64,000 nucleotides of DNA, taken from positions 32,528,101 to 32,592,100 of the forward strand of contig CM073321.1 of assembly GCA_037043015.1 (NCBI GenBank). The letters are read 5' to 3'. Below the pieces are notes generated by a model. It worked only from the letters and a program-made list of their open reading frames with translations. It ran no database searches and was not told the DNA's origin. The translations under genes were made by a program, and so were the position numbers. The stretch comes from Bryum argenteum. Its lineage: Eukaryota; Streptophyta; Bryopsida; Bryales; Bryaceae. Within the stretch, counting starts at the first letter, position 1. Every line of letters starts with the position of its first letter. Positions 11,155 through 22,994 of this stretch are shown piece by piece.

Positions 11155-11564
11155 TTGTCTTACGTGACACACTTTCGGAATAATAACTTGAAGGAGTTTT
11201 CTACCACTGTACACGGAATGGCACAGTATTGTAATGAGGAAGATCAAGAGAAGGGTGTTTTAAAGGAAAAATTCCACGTTAGCCAGCCCAGTGACATATG
11301 TGTTGTTGCCTTTGATATGAAAATAGGGTCAGAAACTCTTACAATTATGGCTCCTCATTTAGTAGAGATGAGTCACTTTGTAGTAAATACCATGCCTCGA
11401 GTTACACAGGCTGCTATGGGTTTTGAGGAAATTGTAGATTGATATCATGATCTATTGAAGGATTGAGTACATGATAATGAGTATATTCTAAAACAGGAGG
11501 CCAAAATCAAAAATATGAAGAAACCAATTGAAGAGTTAGAATGGACTGGAATCAATTCAGAGCA
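11155..11564 (+). CDS. Unrecognised small reading frame with helical tail
   Basis: An open frame of 95 codons from 11155 to 11442 (MSYVTHFRNNNLKEF...) continues in the same phase past two stops to about 11564, where it is charged and probably helical (KQEAKIKNMKKPIEELEW). I do not recognise the family. The bounding sequence GGTTGTCT(A/T)A-GTGACACACTTT is nearly repeated at 11153 and 11566. It could be a degraded exon or a transposon fragment; without a homologue even its coding status is uncertain. Confidence 0.25.
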
Positions 11565-11780
11565 GGGTTGTCTAATGTGACACACTTTTCGGAATGTCTG
11601 TCTGAATTGTCTGTATTCGACATGTCTGTGTGACGCCCAATTCCACAAGAATGTTGACCATACTAGAAATTGCATACTAAAAACTTATTGACGGTTTTGC
11701 AGTTTGGCATTGAGGTAGAAGCTATTTTCACACGTGGTGAAGGGTCGCTAATAACCTCGAAAATGGAATATTGGTCACAC

Positions 11781-12064
11781 TAGGCGACCGCGGCTGGGCG
11801 AGCGCGGATAGGCCGCCGAGGGTCGTCGTGTGTGATCGACGTCCGCCTATAGCGGTTGTTAATCGCCCTAGGCAATCAACGGTTGCCTTGGGCCACCGCT
11901 GGTCGCCTTAGGCAATCGACGGTCGCCTATGGCGATTGCCGGTCGCCTATGGCGATTGCCGGTCGCCTATGGCGATTGCCGATCGCCCTGGGGGCACCGC
12001 GCCTGTAGGCGATTGATGGTCACCTTGGGCAATCGGCAGTCGCCTTGGGCCACCGCACATGTGG
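11781..12064. repeat. Minisatellite with 20-bp unit
   Basis: Three perfect tandem copies of GGTCGCCTATGGCGATTGCC at 11921-11980, flanked on both sides by degenerate copies with alternative cores such as GGTCGCCTTAGGCAATCGAC. Each unit contains the self-complementary CGCC-TAT-GGCG, so single strands could fold into serial hairpins. Confidence 0.85.
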
Positions 12065-12372
12065 CGACCAACATCATGGTTGAGTACAAAACAGTCAAGA
12101 TAGTTTATATTGGTACATACCGAACACCAATGTAATTTATAAATGCCTTTTTAAGCGAAACAGGATTAGTGCTACATAATTTTAGAGTAGAAAGTTGTCC
12201 ATGTCTACTAATATAGTATCCATATATATGATGTAACTATTACACATCCAACATTATATATTATACTTTAAAATATACTAAATTACCAAAATATTATAAA
12301 CTAATAGGAACCCAACTTACACTACTTTGTACCAACTTCCAATCCAAATAAAAAAATTCTAACAACACGTCT

Positions 12373-13712
12373 TTAGGTATCCCTCAATGTATATGTATCG
12401 TCGCTTAATATTGCGTTTGGATAGATTCTATCTAGAGACTCATCAATGCTTTGATTGCCATCCTCGACCTCATCCTCATTCTTATTACATACTTCACACT
12501 CAACCTGACTTGCCAAATTGCGCACTTCTGTGTCTGTAGTTGTTATCTTGTTCACTGTTACGAGCGACTTCAACGGTTGTGAAGCATAGTAATCTCGTTT
12601 GCGTTGAGTGGTAGATGTCGCATTGTATATGCGTTTAGATTACTGGAGGAAGTTGTACGTGCATGGACTTCTTTATGTACCCATGCTCCTTTCTGACTTC
12701 GTTACTTGTGTGCCTTCCTCAAACGCTTTTGTCCTCATGTAATACAATTGCGAGGTTCTGAAGATGGTCCAATGTCTCGCGACACTCCAATGCTCGGGTG
12801 CATGTTGGAACTGTTGCTTCTATTTTGACCTCCGTCTTCGGCAATATCATATGAGTCGTATAGGCCCTTCTAGGTTGGGTAACCCTTGGAAACAATAGTT
12901 GTAGTGGTACATCGGAGTCATCTCCGCTATGAGTTGCACTTTTTGATCGAATGGTCGAAACTCTAGGTGATCCCGCTTCCAAGCAACCTGTATTTGAAAC
13001 ATTGTCATGTTTTACTTTAATTTGGCTTATTTCAACTCCTTCCTAGATGGTCGTACACTTAATATGGCCCAGTTTACCGTCGCTATTAGATTGTGGGTTG
13101 CCTTTAAGGGAACCAATGTTCTCTTCATCAATCCGGTTTACCAGGTCTTGTTTCGCTAGGCAAGTACTCTCTTGGAGCTGTAAATTTGCCACTCCTTCTC
13201 CCTTTGTGTCTATGCCCACAACCGCAAACTGGCAAAGCCGTTGTGTGACAACCTCGTCATCATTGAATTCCAATGGGTCCATGACAGGAATAGGCATGTT
13301 TTCATGTTAAAAAACAATGTACCTTCGTTGTCGTTCCATTTCTCTAGGTCGTCGTATTCGCTACCGTCATTGAAAAGGTAGTTGTCATCCGCTTCCGGGA
13401 TATCTCCCAATACACCATCATCCCATTCAATGTCTGGTATATCCTCTTCTTGATCTGAGTCCTCTTCCTCTATATAATTTTTATACCACGTTCTCGGCGA
13501 TTGTCTATGTTTCTCGCGCTTGACTTTGGTGTTTCCATAGATGTACACAAGGGTCGATGCTTTGGAAGTAGACAACCGATTCCTCACTTTTTTGTGCACG
13601 AAAGAGTACATGCTTCAATTCCTCTCACATGATGAAGCTAAACATGTCAATGCCAAAATCCTCTTAGCAATCTTGGCAAGGCATTCCCCACGACTTGATG
13701 CTACCATTGATG
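12373..13712 (-). pseudogene. hAT transposase C-terminal remnant
   Basis: Reading the minus strand from about 13712 gives ECLAKIAKRILALTCLASS, then CERN, a stop and SMYSFVHKKVRNRLS. This is the hAT dimerisation signature, where the family has CERNWS; the tryptophan codon has become TGA. The frame continues with LVYIYGNTKVKREK and an acidic tail (EEEDSDQEEDIPDIEWDDG) to 13210, then shifts frame into 13043-13297. More acidic pieces down to 12373 may belong to the same tail. The catalytic N-terminal part is absent. It is a different copy from the hAT at 21.6/44.9 kb. Confidence 0.8.
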
Positions 13713-13719
13713 TTGTAAC

Positions 13720-14335
13720 TACTTACACTAAGCGAGATCAGGGGCCTCTGAATTGGTGTTAATGGACTCGTCCTCTTCTCATACTATATGAGTTCTTGCA
13801 CCACTTCTTCATAGACTACTCCTATTGAACCTTGTTCTCCGGAAATTTGCTTTTTGTGGTGAGTTTAGGGTTTAGAATAGTATTTAAAGAACTATGAATA
13901 AAGACCAGATGACTATAACCGGTCAATTAGCAGTTCCTTAGTGTGGCAGCCAACCCTGGTGATCTTAGTGGATTGTAGGAGTTACCAGAAATCCAGTAAT
14001 CCGGTTTCCCAAGACTGTCAGTAGTACGGTCCGGATAGGCCCCTACATCCGGAGTAGTAGCGGGTGTACTGTCAGGGTAGTCGGAATGGCGGCGCAACCG
14101 GGATTGTCCGGATTGCTGCTTTTAAATTCTGCCGCCATCAATTACTCCCACTCCGCGAGTGATTTATACACCCAGAGTGCTTTGTCACTCCCAAGCGCCC
14201 AAATTCCAACTCCCATTTTGAATTTCGAGCGTCCAGTTATTGAGCGTGAGTAAGGGTTTGCGAGAAACGACGTCCGGAGAGAGAGGAGAGTTTGGAGGGA
14301 GAACCAGAGGTTAGGAAGAAGCGCAAATACTGCCG
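13720..14335. other. Unassigned spacer
   Basis: No supported gene. TTGAGCGTGAGTAAGGGTTT at 14238 recurs with one difference at about 15605, after the accessory-ORF remnant, so the two may bound a duplicated or transposed unit. Confidence 0.4.
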
Positions 14336-14339
14336 CGCG

Positions 14340-15619
14340 ATGCCGAGAAAGCAAGCAGACTTGCCGTGGCAATTGGGGAAACCAATCCCGATCTAAACGG
14401 TGAAGCCGGATTTTCTGCGAAAGAAGAGGTATAAAGATGAGCTGCGGGAAGACCTCACCCGGATGGGCTGTGCAGGATTCCTTGATGTCCCCTGGGATTT
14501 CATCGACCAGAAGATAGTCGAGGAGTTGATCAGCAAGGAGTAGCCGGAGGAGCACCGGGATCACAAGCTGCGGGGCAAATCGGGGAGTTGGACGCTGATG
14601 CAGTGGTAGGCTACAGCACAAGAAAGGGCAATGAGGGAATAAAGAGTAGGTTCAATCGAGCACCCGACCACAAGGACGGATTCAAGGTCAACCAATGCAA
14701 GAGTACGCGGAAGCAGCGACTACTCCAGTTTCTGCTGCCCATCCTCAGTCCGGATAAACCGACCTCCTACACGATCAAGCTAATGAAGTCGACCATGTAG
14801 AGCTACAATGGGAAGAGGGTGATCAAATGGCACCAAATCATCAACGAGGTGGTGCAGTAGGAGGTGGCCAAGATTGGCAACAAGAAGGGCTGTCTGCTGA
14901 CGCCCTACTTGTATCATTTGTACACCCGGTATGGTATTCTCACTCAACCGGAAGCTGCAAGATGGGAGTGATTGCAGCCGTTGGAGGTCGCTCCTCTCCA
15001 CATCAACCTAACTTTGGAGTCCGAAGGGGAGAATTCAGATAGGGCAGTCATCGACTTGGAAGGGTCCTCGAAATACGTCAACCAAACTCTTGAGCAAGCA
15101 CCCGCGGAAGGAGGAGCGCCAAACCTAAAGCTCAAGACGAGCAAGAAGAAGGGGACAAATGAAGTTGAGCCGGTGGAGCCAGAAGGCAGAAAAGAGAAGG
15201 AGGAAATTCCGGATCCCGAGGTCATGCAGGATCCGGAGCCCATTCCGGTTACCAATCCGGAAGGAAGTGTTCAACCCCAACCGGTCTCGTGCAAAAGGCG
15301 TCCAGAAACCGGTAAGGCCATCCTGGAGGGGGCAACGGAGCCGAGGCGTCCCAAGAAACCGCAGCAGCGCGCACCACCAAAGCCAACCCAACCGGCGGTA
15401 CAAGTACAACCAGAGGTGATCACCCGGGTTGCGCCAACCCACCCTGTCGAGGTCGTCGTGCCCACGCTACCCCGACCCTACTACCAGATTCCCTGCGAGG
15501 GTATCCTACATCTGATCCCGCTCGCCATAGAGGAGGTGGAGCAGGACAATCGCCGGTTGTTCTCATCCATAGAGCAACTCGGTTGCATCTTCTGGACGCC
15601 CAATGTTGAGCGTGAGTAA
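14340..15619 (+). pseudogene. Plant-transposon-type accessory ORF, decayed copy 1
   Basis: A broken frame begins at ATG 14340 (MPRKQADLPW) and passes through YKDELREDLTRMGCAGFLD, RDHKLRGKSGSWTLMQW and LTPYLYHLYTRYGILT. It ends in a 215-codon open stretch (14972-15619) rich in Pro, Glu and Lys. The same landmarks, in the same order, occur in the minus-strand copy at 18.9-20.8 kb, and more distantly in the ORF downstream of the Gypsy integrase at 41 kb. The layout (globular N-terminus, low-complexity charged C-terminus) resembles the 'putative plant transposon protein' family. Interrupting stops are mostly TAG. The function is unknown. Confidence 0.6.
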
Positions 15620-15624
15620 AGGTT

Positions 15625-18600
15625 TATCTTGCATCTCAAACCCGTGTGTGCTTTGTTGCCTTTGTGTGATTTCCGATTTGCCTTGTGTAAGTGCGGTCTG
15701 AATCCGATTGTAGTGACAAGAAGTCCCTTGCAGATTCGATGGCTGCTGCTCTAGTACCCGGTTTGGGATTGTTAGAGTGGTTGCGGTGTAAGTAAAAGAT
15801 CCAAGTGGGAGAATTGGAGCGTTTGTTTGGGTTTACTGGTCAAAAGGTTCGCCGCTGTACTCCCAATTGGACAGAGGTACCGAGTTGGTGAGTAAAGCTG
15901 ACCTGGTAGCCAACCTCCCGGACGGGATATCCGGTAGAAGGAGTCTTCACTGGAATTAGTGTGCAAACCCGGAAACCGGTTTAGTTCTACGTGACGTTAG
16001 TCGAACTCTCGCATGTTGAACAGCGGGATACTATTCACTGCAATCTGGATTGCAAGTAATCATCGGACAAGGGAGAGGGCGAGAACCGGATAACTGCTTG
16101 AGTGACCTGCTATTCGGAAGGTAAAACCGAGGGGCAGAAGTTGTTGTAAGGGAAGAACTCCATGAGAGAGAAAGCGAGAAAGTACTAAGTATTAAACCAG
16201 TAAAACCCCGATCACCTAAATCAACCGGTAGAAAGCGACCTAATTCCACACTCTTCAAACTAACAGGAAGGACCCCTCCGAGAATTTATGGAGGTAAAAC
16301 TAAATCAATATTCGTTTCTTAACGGTATCCGTTCGGTAAGGTACTCAACCGGGAAGGGAAACCGGATCAGGAATCACCCGGATACCCTGGAGTTTTGGTT
16401 TGAGGATGACCGTTGTCAGATGCCATTTATTCACGTTGTCTTCCCTTACACGTTTATTGGTGTAATACCCGTATTTAGGTGACTCGTGTATCGTTCCAGA
16501 GATTTTGTGAAGTGACCAAGATAAAGTAGCGCTAAAACAACCAACCACCAAACATTTCTAGTCCCAACTTATGTTTTAGCCTTGCATGTCAAGGGTATCC
16601 CTTTGCAAGAGGGGATGCACAAAGACTCTTTCCCTTATGTTTACCGTGGTGGAAACTACTTCACTTAGACTCTTCCCATACAAACACACACTTAGGCACA
16701 CATTACGTCCTCACAACTAATCCGTCCTAGCCGTCCGAAGTAGCAGGTCACGCAGGCCGTCATGGTTACCCTATTACCCTTACTATAATGACAGACTCCA
16801 AGAGCTCCAAATCCGGCTAGAGGACGTCTACACGTATTCCGGTCACTTACTGTGCTTGATCCGTCCTCTGAGACTACAAAGGAACCCAAGTCTGTAGCAG
16901 TTGGAGGTCGAATTGGTATCCGGACTCGCACACTCTACTCCCACACCCTCCTAGACCGTAAAGTGTTTACCACAGTAGTTTCCCTCTCTCAGACACCTAG
17001 ACCAGCTCATGACACAAGGCACTCAAGAATACGCCCAACCCGACCTCAACTCCACAGAAACGATCTTGCAAGGAATCCGGATTCCTAACTCCCAACTCAC
17101 GACCCAGACACAGTAGATACAACTTCAAAGCACTCCACCTCAAAGGAAGACAGAGTAAGGATCACACTGAATATGCGCATAACAGGTTTGTTGATTAAGA
17201 AGTAAGGAATGTTTTAGGTGATCAAACATTCACCTATAAGTACTTCTAAGTCAACGACGTAGAAACCTAACTAGATTTCGGCACCGACCCACACAGCCTA
17301 TGTCACATCCCTTTCCAAAGGATGCCCGAACACCGTGGTGAGCCGAGAGGACCTCGGGAGTGACGCCCCGGGCTTGGCAAGAGACAAGGTGAAGTGACCA
17401 AGGGGAGTCCCGAGCAAACAGCACGCAATGGCGTCGTGCTCGGGACGAACTTGGTGGCGTGTCTTACATGGTTGGAAACCTTGTTTGAGCACGCATCCAT
17501 GGGTCCAAAGAACGCGCGATTTGGAGTTGTGAGTCATGAGATATGACTCTCCAAAGTTGGAGCGCGTTCCGGGACACTCCGGGACTCGGGAGTGTTGCCT
17601 TTCGGGACTCAAAATGTCGTCCCTCATGGATGGCGGCATGTTGCATGTCTTTGGAAAGCTCTGGACAAGAGCTTTCCAAAATGCTAAGGCTCGTGAGGAG
17701 CAAAGCAATGCTTTGGGAGATATGGCTCTCCAAAGCATCGGGACTTCGGGACTCCGGGACTGCTGCCTCCCGGGACTCCCGAATGTTCAGAGGAGCATAG
17801 CTCCCACATGGAAGCTCCGATTGGGACAAGTGAGGAGTCCATCGACATCTAATCAAAGAGTAGATGTTGAAAATGTGCTCGAACGTCCCATTTGGATAAC
17901 TGAGCTACAAGTTAGCCCGAGAAGAAGATACGGCCCGTTTTTGAGGCTAAGGCAAAAACGGGTGGTCTTCCAAAACAAAAGTGTGTTACGGAAGGCCCCT
18001 CAACACAAGAGGGGGGGGCCTACCGAAGACTCCAGAGAGTACTATGAGGAGGGGTGGTCTCTCTCCTCACTTGCACATGGTGCCTTGTGGAGCCGGGGTG
18101 GCTCCAAGGGGTGAGGCTTGGGATGGGGCCTCACTCCCGCACCTTGTGGAAAGTAGAGAGTGCTTTGGAGCATCTCTAAACATGGGGTTGGGAAGTATCC
18201 CTCTCCAAGTTAGTCCCCGTGATAAGTAGTGCCGGTTCTCGGGAGTGACCGGGAATGGCTCAAGAAGGTGAGGCATGGAAAGGAAGCCTCACTTCTACAT
18301 CTTGGGCATTGTGGGATGCTCTTGAGCATCCCGCAACATTGGGTTGGAAAGAGTCCCGCTCCAAACTAGTCCCCGGGAAAACTAGTGCCGGATTCCGGGA
18401 GGATTTCCGGCAAAGTCCCGAATGGGGTGAGAAACAAGAGTGGAAGGGGACTAGTGGGGAGTTGGACAATATGCAAGGGCGGTTAGCTCCGGGGGTGATT
18501 AGTAGCACCCTTGGGAGCTTGGACATGTGTGGAAGGCCGCCCCGTGCCACCAAGTGGCATGCCCATGTGTTTTGTGGGAGTTCCGGGTTGGCATACCCAT

Positions 18601-18840
18601 GTGTTGGTGGGAGTTCCGGGTAATGAGTACCGGATAATGAGTTATGGAGTCAAGGTGAGTTGGACACCTTGACTTAGAATGGTGCTAACATTGTGTGTGT
18701 GGGGCACATGCAAGTGTTAGCAAAGTCATGGCCGGTTGCTACCAACTAAGTGAGCCGGGATTCCTCTACCAAGTAAGGCTCACTAAGAAAAAAATGTGTT
18801 GGAGTAATTAGGGCCGCGACAGCCTACTCCGCAAAAAGCG
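15625..18840. other. Unassigned region with local duplications
   Basis: No supported gene. The segment 17540-18620 contains diverged tandem duplications. A block with TCTCCAAAG and repeated CGGGACTCCGGGACT occurs at 17543-17640 and 17722-17790. A roughly 145-bp block ending in AGTCCCCG...TAGTGCCGG occurs at 18131-18240 and 18275-18390. A 36-bp block with CCCATGTGTT...GGGAGTTCCGGGT is doubled at 18557-18622. Frames through this region are products of the repeats. This pattern would fit a non-autonomous element or an old LTR fragment, but I see no paired ends. Confidence 0.45.
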
Positions 18841-18860
18841 ATCCGCTTGCAAAAAAAAAG

Positions 18861-20849
18861 ATCCTATCTACTGATCCGACTTCCTAACCCTGGGTCGGAT
18901 TCTAACTTACGGATTCTTAATCCGTCCTCCCTCTTCTTACTTGAGCTTACCCCATGCTTTGGCCATTTCAGTGGTGAGGCTGCAATCCGACCTGTCTTGA
19001 CTCTCTTGCCCGCGTCCGTGATCATATACTCATGGTCGCTTGCATCCTCGTGCGTCTCATCACCGCTCTTCGATTCCTCTTCCTTTGAGTTTTTGATGCC
19101 GATCTCGTGAAGCTTCTGGGCGCCTGGGGATTTCTCGTACTCTTCGGTCGAAAGCTTTCTCTTCATTGAGCGGGTATTCTTGGCCGGAGAATCAGCCGGG
19201 CCGGCCACACCTTCCCCCGTCTTCACCTTACTCTTGCCCTTAGTATCAGCCGGACTCAAGGGTCCAGCATCCGTCCTCTGAACGTCGACCGGATTTGGCC
19301 TCTGGGTCGGAGTCTGTGCTGGAGTAGACGCAAAGGCCGGAGCCGATGCCATCTCTGCAATCCGCTAACGGACGGAGTCCAACACCAGCTTCACTTCAAC
19401 GGTGCTCTTCTTGATACTTGTGGAACACGTCTTTGCTGCAAGGAAGAACTTACGGAAGGTCTCCACCTTTAAGACTTTCGACTCCAGGATTTCGGCCTCG
19501 TACAGATTAGCCTTCTGAAGTACCGCGGCAGGAGTCTCGCAGATCTCTACGAGCTTCACCACTTGCTCGTGAGCGGTTATGATGGCTTGTCGGCCGATCA
19601 CGAGCTCCTCCTCCCTTTGCTTGACCGTATCTCTTAACCGCCTATTATCGAGTGTGAGTTTTGTCACCTACCTCTCCAGCTGATGAAACTGCTCCTCGGT
19701 CGGCTTGGAATCCCACTTCTACTTCACCTCGAGCAAGGTCTGCACCCCAAACTCCTTACACATCTGCGCGATTAGCCCTTGGTAAAAGAAATACGTAGCA
19801 CGAGCCTCCGTGAAGTGATACCATGCCCTCCTCATCGGATCCTGATGGTTTGCGGACGGACTGCTGCGTGGAGGAAGTCGGGGATTGTTAGGCTGCATCG
19901 GATTCTCCTAGTCGGCCGTAACCTCGTAATCGTCTGCGGCCGTAGAAGCTTGGCCGCGCTCGGTCCGAACTCCGACTGAGGCCGGCTTCTTAGGAGGGGA
20001 CGGGGACGGAAGTATTATTACCTCTGGTTCCGTTCGTGGTGGGGTTGTCTCGCGAGACTGCTCTTGCGGCGCATCCAGATGCGTTTCTTCCTCTTCGGAT
20101 CCGGCCTTGTCCTCCTTGTTTGAGTAGACGGCCTTGCTGTCTATGTCCTCCTCAGACTCAAAGACTCCGTTGTTCCGGGCCGCCAACGTCATCTCGTAGG
20201 CCGTCTCTTTGTCCTCCGTCAGAACCTCCTCCTTGTGATACAAATGGTAGAGAAAAGGGGTGATAGGGCTCGGCCGGCTCTTACCCACATTCTCCGCGAG
20301 CCGGGCAACATAGTTGCGGATCACAAGCCCCTATTCCACCTCACGCTCTCCACGTTCCGACCCCAGGACGGTGTTGGCAAGTCGGACGGTGATTCGATGC
20401 GGCTTTTCCGCGTGGATGATTGGCGCTAGGAACATGATCACCGCGCGCTCCCTCGGCTCCTTGTAGTCCTCCACTGCGTAGCCATTGTTCTTGTGCGGCT
20501 TCCCGTGGAAGGCCGTCTTCGCCCACCTGTGTTTTCGGCCGCATAACCCGACGCCATTGTTTCCGATCAGGCCGTAAACTGCCCTCCAATGATCGGCCGT
20601 CCAGGACGCCAGCTTCCCTCTAATCGTTCCTCCAAACTGGTTTGGCGCGCCGGTCTTCATTTTGCACACAATTCCCGCATCGCGTAATCCCCACGGGGTG
20701 TCCAGCATGCTGGACAGGCCCATCCGATCGAGGTCCTCCATCAACAACTTCTTCTCTTCTTCCTCGGCCGGAATAGTCGGAAGCACCAACTTGATCGAGA
20801 TCTTGTGCTCCTCCTGCACCGGAGCGGAACCAGACGCCAATCCTGCCAT
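18861..20849 (-). pseudogene. Plant-transposon-type accessory ORF, copy 2 with TAG-only interruptions
   Basis: One continuous minus-strand phase from ATG 20849 (MAGLASGSAPVQEEHK) to a stop at 18861-18863, about 660 codons, interrupted by five stops. Every one is TAG: at about 20328, 19909, 19720, 19668 and 19374. Landmarks: LMEDLDRMGLSSMLDTPW, IRGKLASWTADHW, ITPFLYHLYHKEEVLT, then a coiled coil (LTLDNRRLRDTVKQREEELV) and a basic, nuclear-type tail (NTRSMKRKLS). No frameshift is needed. The N-terminal half aligns with the copy at 14.3-15.6 kb. It may be a lone remnant of a Gypsy accessory gene. Function unknown. The TAG pattern could be CAG decay or readthrough. Confidence 0.65.
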
Positions 20850-21600
20850 TGGAAAGAATATAGACAAAAAGTAACGAGTGTCCGGGCTGAGATCGGCCAG
20901 GGGGCCGGATTGAAACGGAAGGACGGAAAGCAAGAAGGCAGACCACAAGAACGCGAGAGGTCTAGAAAGCAGGAAAGCGAGAAGGCAGGTAACGACAAGA
21001 GCGGATGGGTCGCGTTTTACATGGAGGGTTGGATTGGTATTCGGCCATCATTACCTGTCCGTCCGCCATCATGACCTCGTACGGGGCCGTCTTTGGCACT
21101 CCCCGTCATAATTGTCCTTCCACCCACTCCGGCCTTCAGCCGCCCTGTCCGGCTTCTTACAGTACGTCCTAGCCTTTTCGAGCGCAGAGTACGGTTTCTG
21201 GAACCCGTCCTTATTCAAATCTACATTCTAAGGTTAACGTATAAATGTTCAAACTTATTTGCCTTGTACGGCCTATCACATACTTAGGTCCGATTACAGA
21301 CACTATACTTATTCTTAATGCGCATTTTAAACATATTGAGCACTCAATCGAAAAAAACAGGGCCCGACAACCAAATCTGAGTGACTGAGTCACCGAATTT
21401 GCCAACTGGATTGTGGTAGGTTGTTGTAGCGTAAACCGTTAGTCCTAACCGGATTGAGTCTTGTTTCACACTTCACAGAGTCTCCAAGGAACGTTACACG
21501 GAAGGTGGACCCTTTTGTAAGGTATTAGTCGTTAAATGACTTGGTTTTGGTTCTACCTCGTTTGGTAACTAACGACAACTACCATAGGGGCACTAAGCTT
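20850..21600. other. Spacer, little recognisable
   Basis: Sequence upstream of the minus-strand accessory ORF, then AT-rich DNA leading into the hAT remnant. The part from about 21400 may be very degraded hAT C-terminus, but I could not make it read. Confidence 0.35.
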
Positions 21601-21805
21601 CCTTATGACTTGATTTGAAGCTCTTTTTGCTTCTCCATTGTTTTGAATTGCTCCAATATTTGACAAATAAGGGTTCAACAAAGCTGCTGCACAGTGGAGG
21701 TCATTGAGCATCATTTCCCATCGTTTTCAAATGCATCCTCGTATTTCGTAGCTATGTGAGGGGATAATTTGAATGGAGGTTCATGCAACGAGAACACTTG
21801 TTCAC
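21601..21805 (-). pseudogene. hAT transposase, middle part left of the Gypsy insertion
   Basis: Minus-strand reading gives PHIATKYEDAFENDGK and, one frame over, WEMMLNDLHCAAALLNPYL. The latter is the 'RW...LH.AA..LNP' block of DUF659-type hAT transposases. It is the continuation of the transposase at 44898-46000; the two were separated by the Gypsy element, whose TTCAC duplication flanks the break. Confidence 0.75.
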
Positions 21806-22571
21806 TGTTAACCGAATATTCCTCGAATATTCGTTTTGGCTATCTATATCGAGTAGATATAGATCTTGAGACAGATACCCGACCAGGTCGACACTAGTTA
21901 GGGGTTAATACCCAACTGGTCGACCAACATATGTACAGGTCGACTCGACCTAGTATTGAGTCGACCCTAGTATTAGGTCAGACCCCAGTATCAGACCGGG
22001 TCTTAAATCGTGACTATAAGAATGTCTCTTCTCCTCGGAGAAGGTGTTGTTGTTTTATGAATGCTAATTGTTATCCATTGCCAGTAACCCAAGTACTAGT
22101 CGACTGTTGATACTTGTGACTCACACTCTTGCTGTAGAGTCGACTTCGCCTTGTTTCGTGCTTCTCTTAGTGTTTGTTTTACTTCTCTTGACCAATAGCT
22201 TAAGTGCGTCCTTATGTATATAAAGACGATCAACCTGGATAGTCGATCGATTATTGAGATCTTGCTACCTTGTGAGGATCTCTTATTGAGTCGACTCCTG
22301 AGTGGACTCCTATACTATGCAGCTCAAGTCTGGAGTCATTGACTCATTTAGATAAAGTTATATAGTACTACTGTCATTGTTACACTATAGTTACTAAACT
22401 AGAGACCATCTGGTCTCCTCTTAAGATTATGAGTCGATTGAATCATTCAGATTTACACAATATCAGGATACTTACTGGATTCATACATCAAATCTTCTGG
22501 ATCTAGTTCTCCCACTATCTTCCTCTAAGTAACTCGTTAAGTGGGTCAACTTCGGAAAAACCCTTTTAACA
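21806..22571 (+). repeat. 5' LTR of Gypsy 1
   Basis: Begins TGTTAACCGAATATTCC and ends CCCTTTTAACA. It holds a good TATA box (TATATAAAG at 22217-22225) and clusters of GTCGAC/GGTCGA motifs. Confidence 0.92.
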
Positions 22572-22590
22572 TTTGGCAACCATGCTTACG
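22572..22590 (+). promoter_or_regulatory. Candidate primer-binding site of Gypsy 1
   Basis: Two bases after the LTR comes TGGCAACCATGC, which starts with the TGG expected opposite a tRNA CCA end. I did not identify the tRNA. Confidence 0.5.
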
Positions 22591-22994
22591 TTCTAACCTA
22601 GACTGTCTCTCGGTCCACACTGTATTTAGGAACGCGGTACAAACGGTGCACCGCGAAACTCCTAGCTACCGCCGCTACACCAATTCCCTGTCGCCGCAAC
22701 CTCACCACCTCGGCCAGCAACCTGCAGACTGGAGCGCCAACAAAGCAAATGCTGATAATCTTGGTCACAAAACAGTTGGACCAGCTCAACGGAAAAAGGA
22801 ACAACAAACCCTAGCCGCGCCCTATGTAACGGTCCATCTCAAACTAAAAAATGCAATCTAGATCTGAGATCCAGTCCGGATCCAGATCGGACTCTGACTC
22901 AGCGGTGGGTTTACTCAAACCTGTATTACACTGAAAATAAAGTCTTACACCCTAGTCCTTCCTTTTGTGCACCTCGAACAATTCTCTTGCAGGT

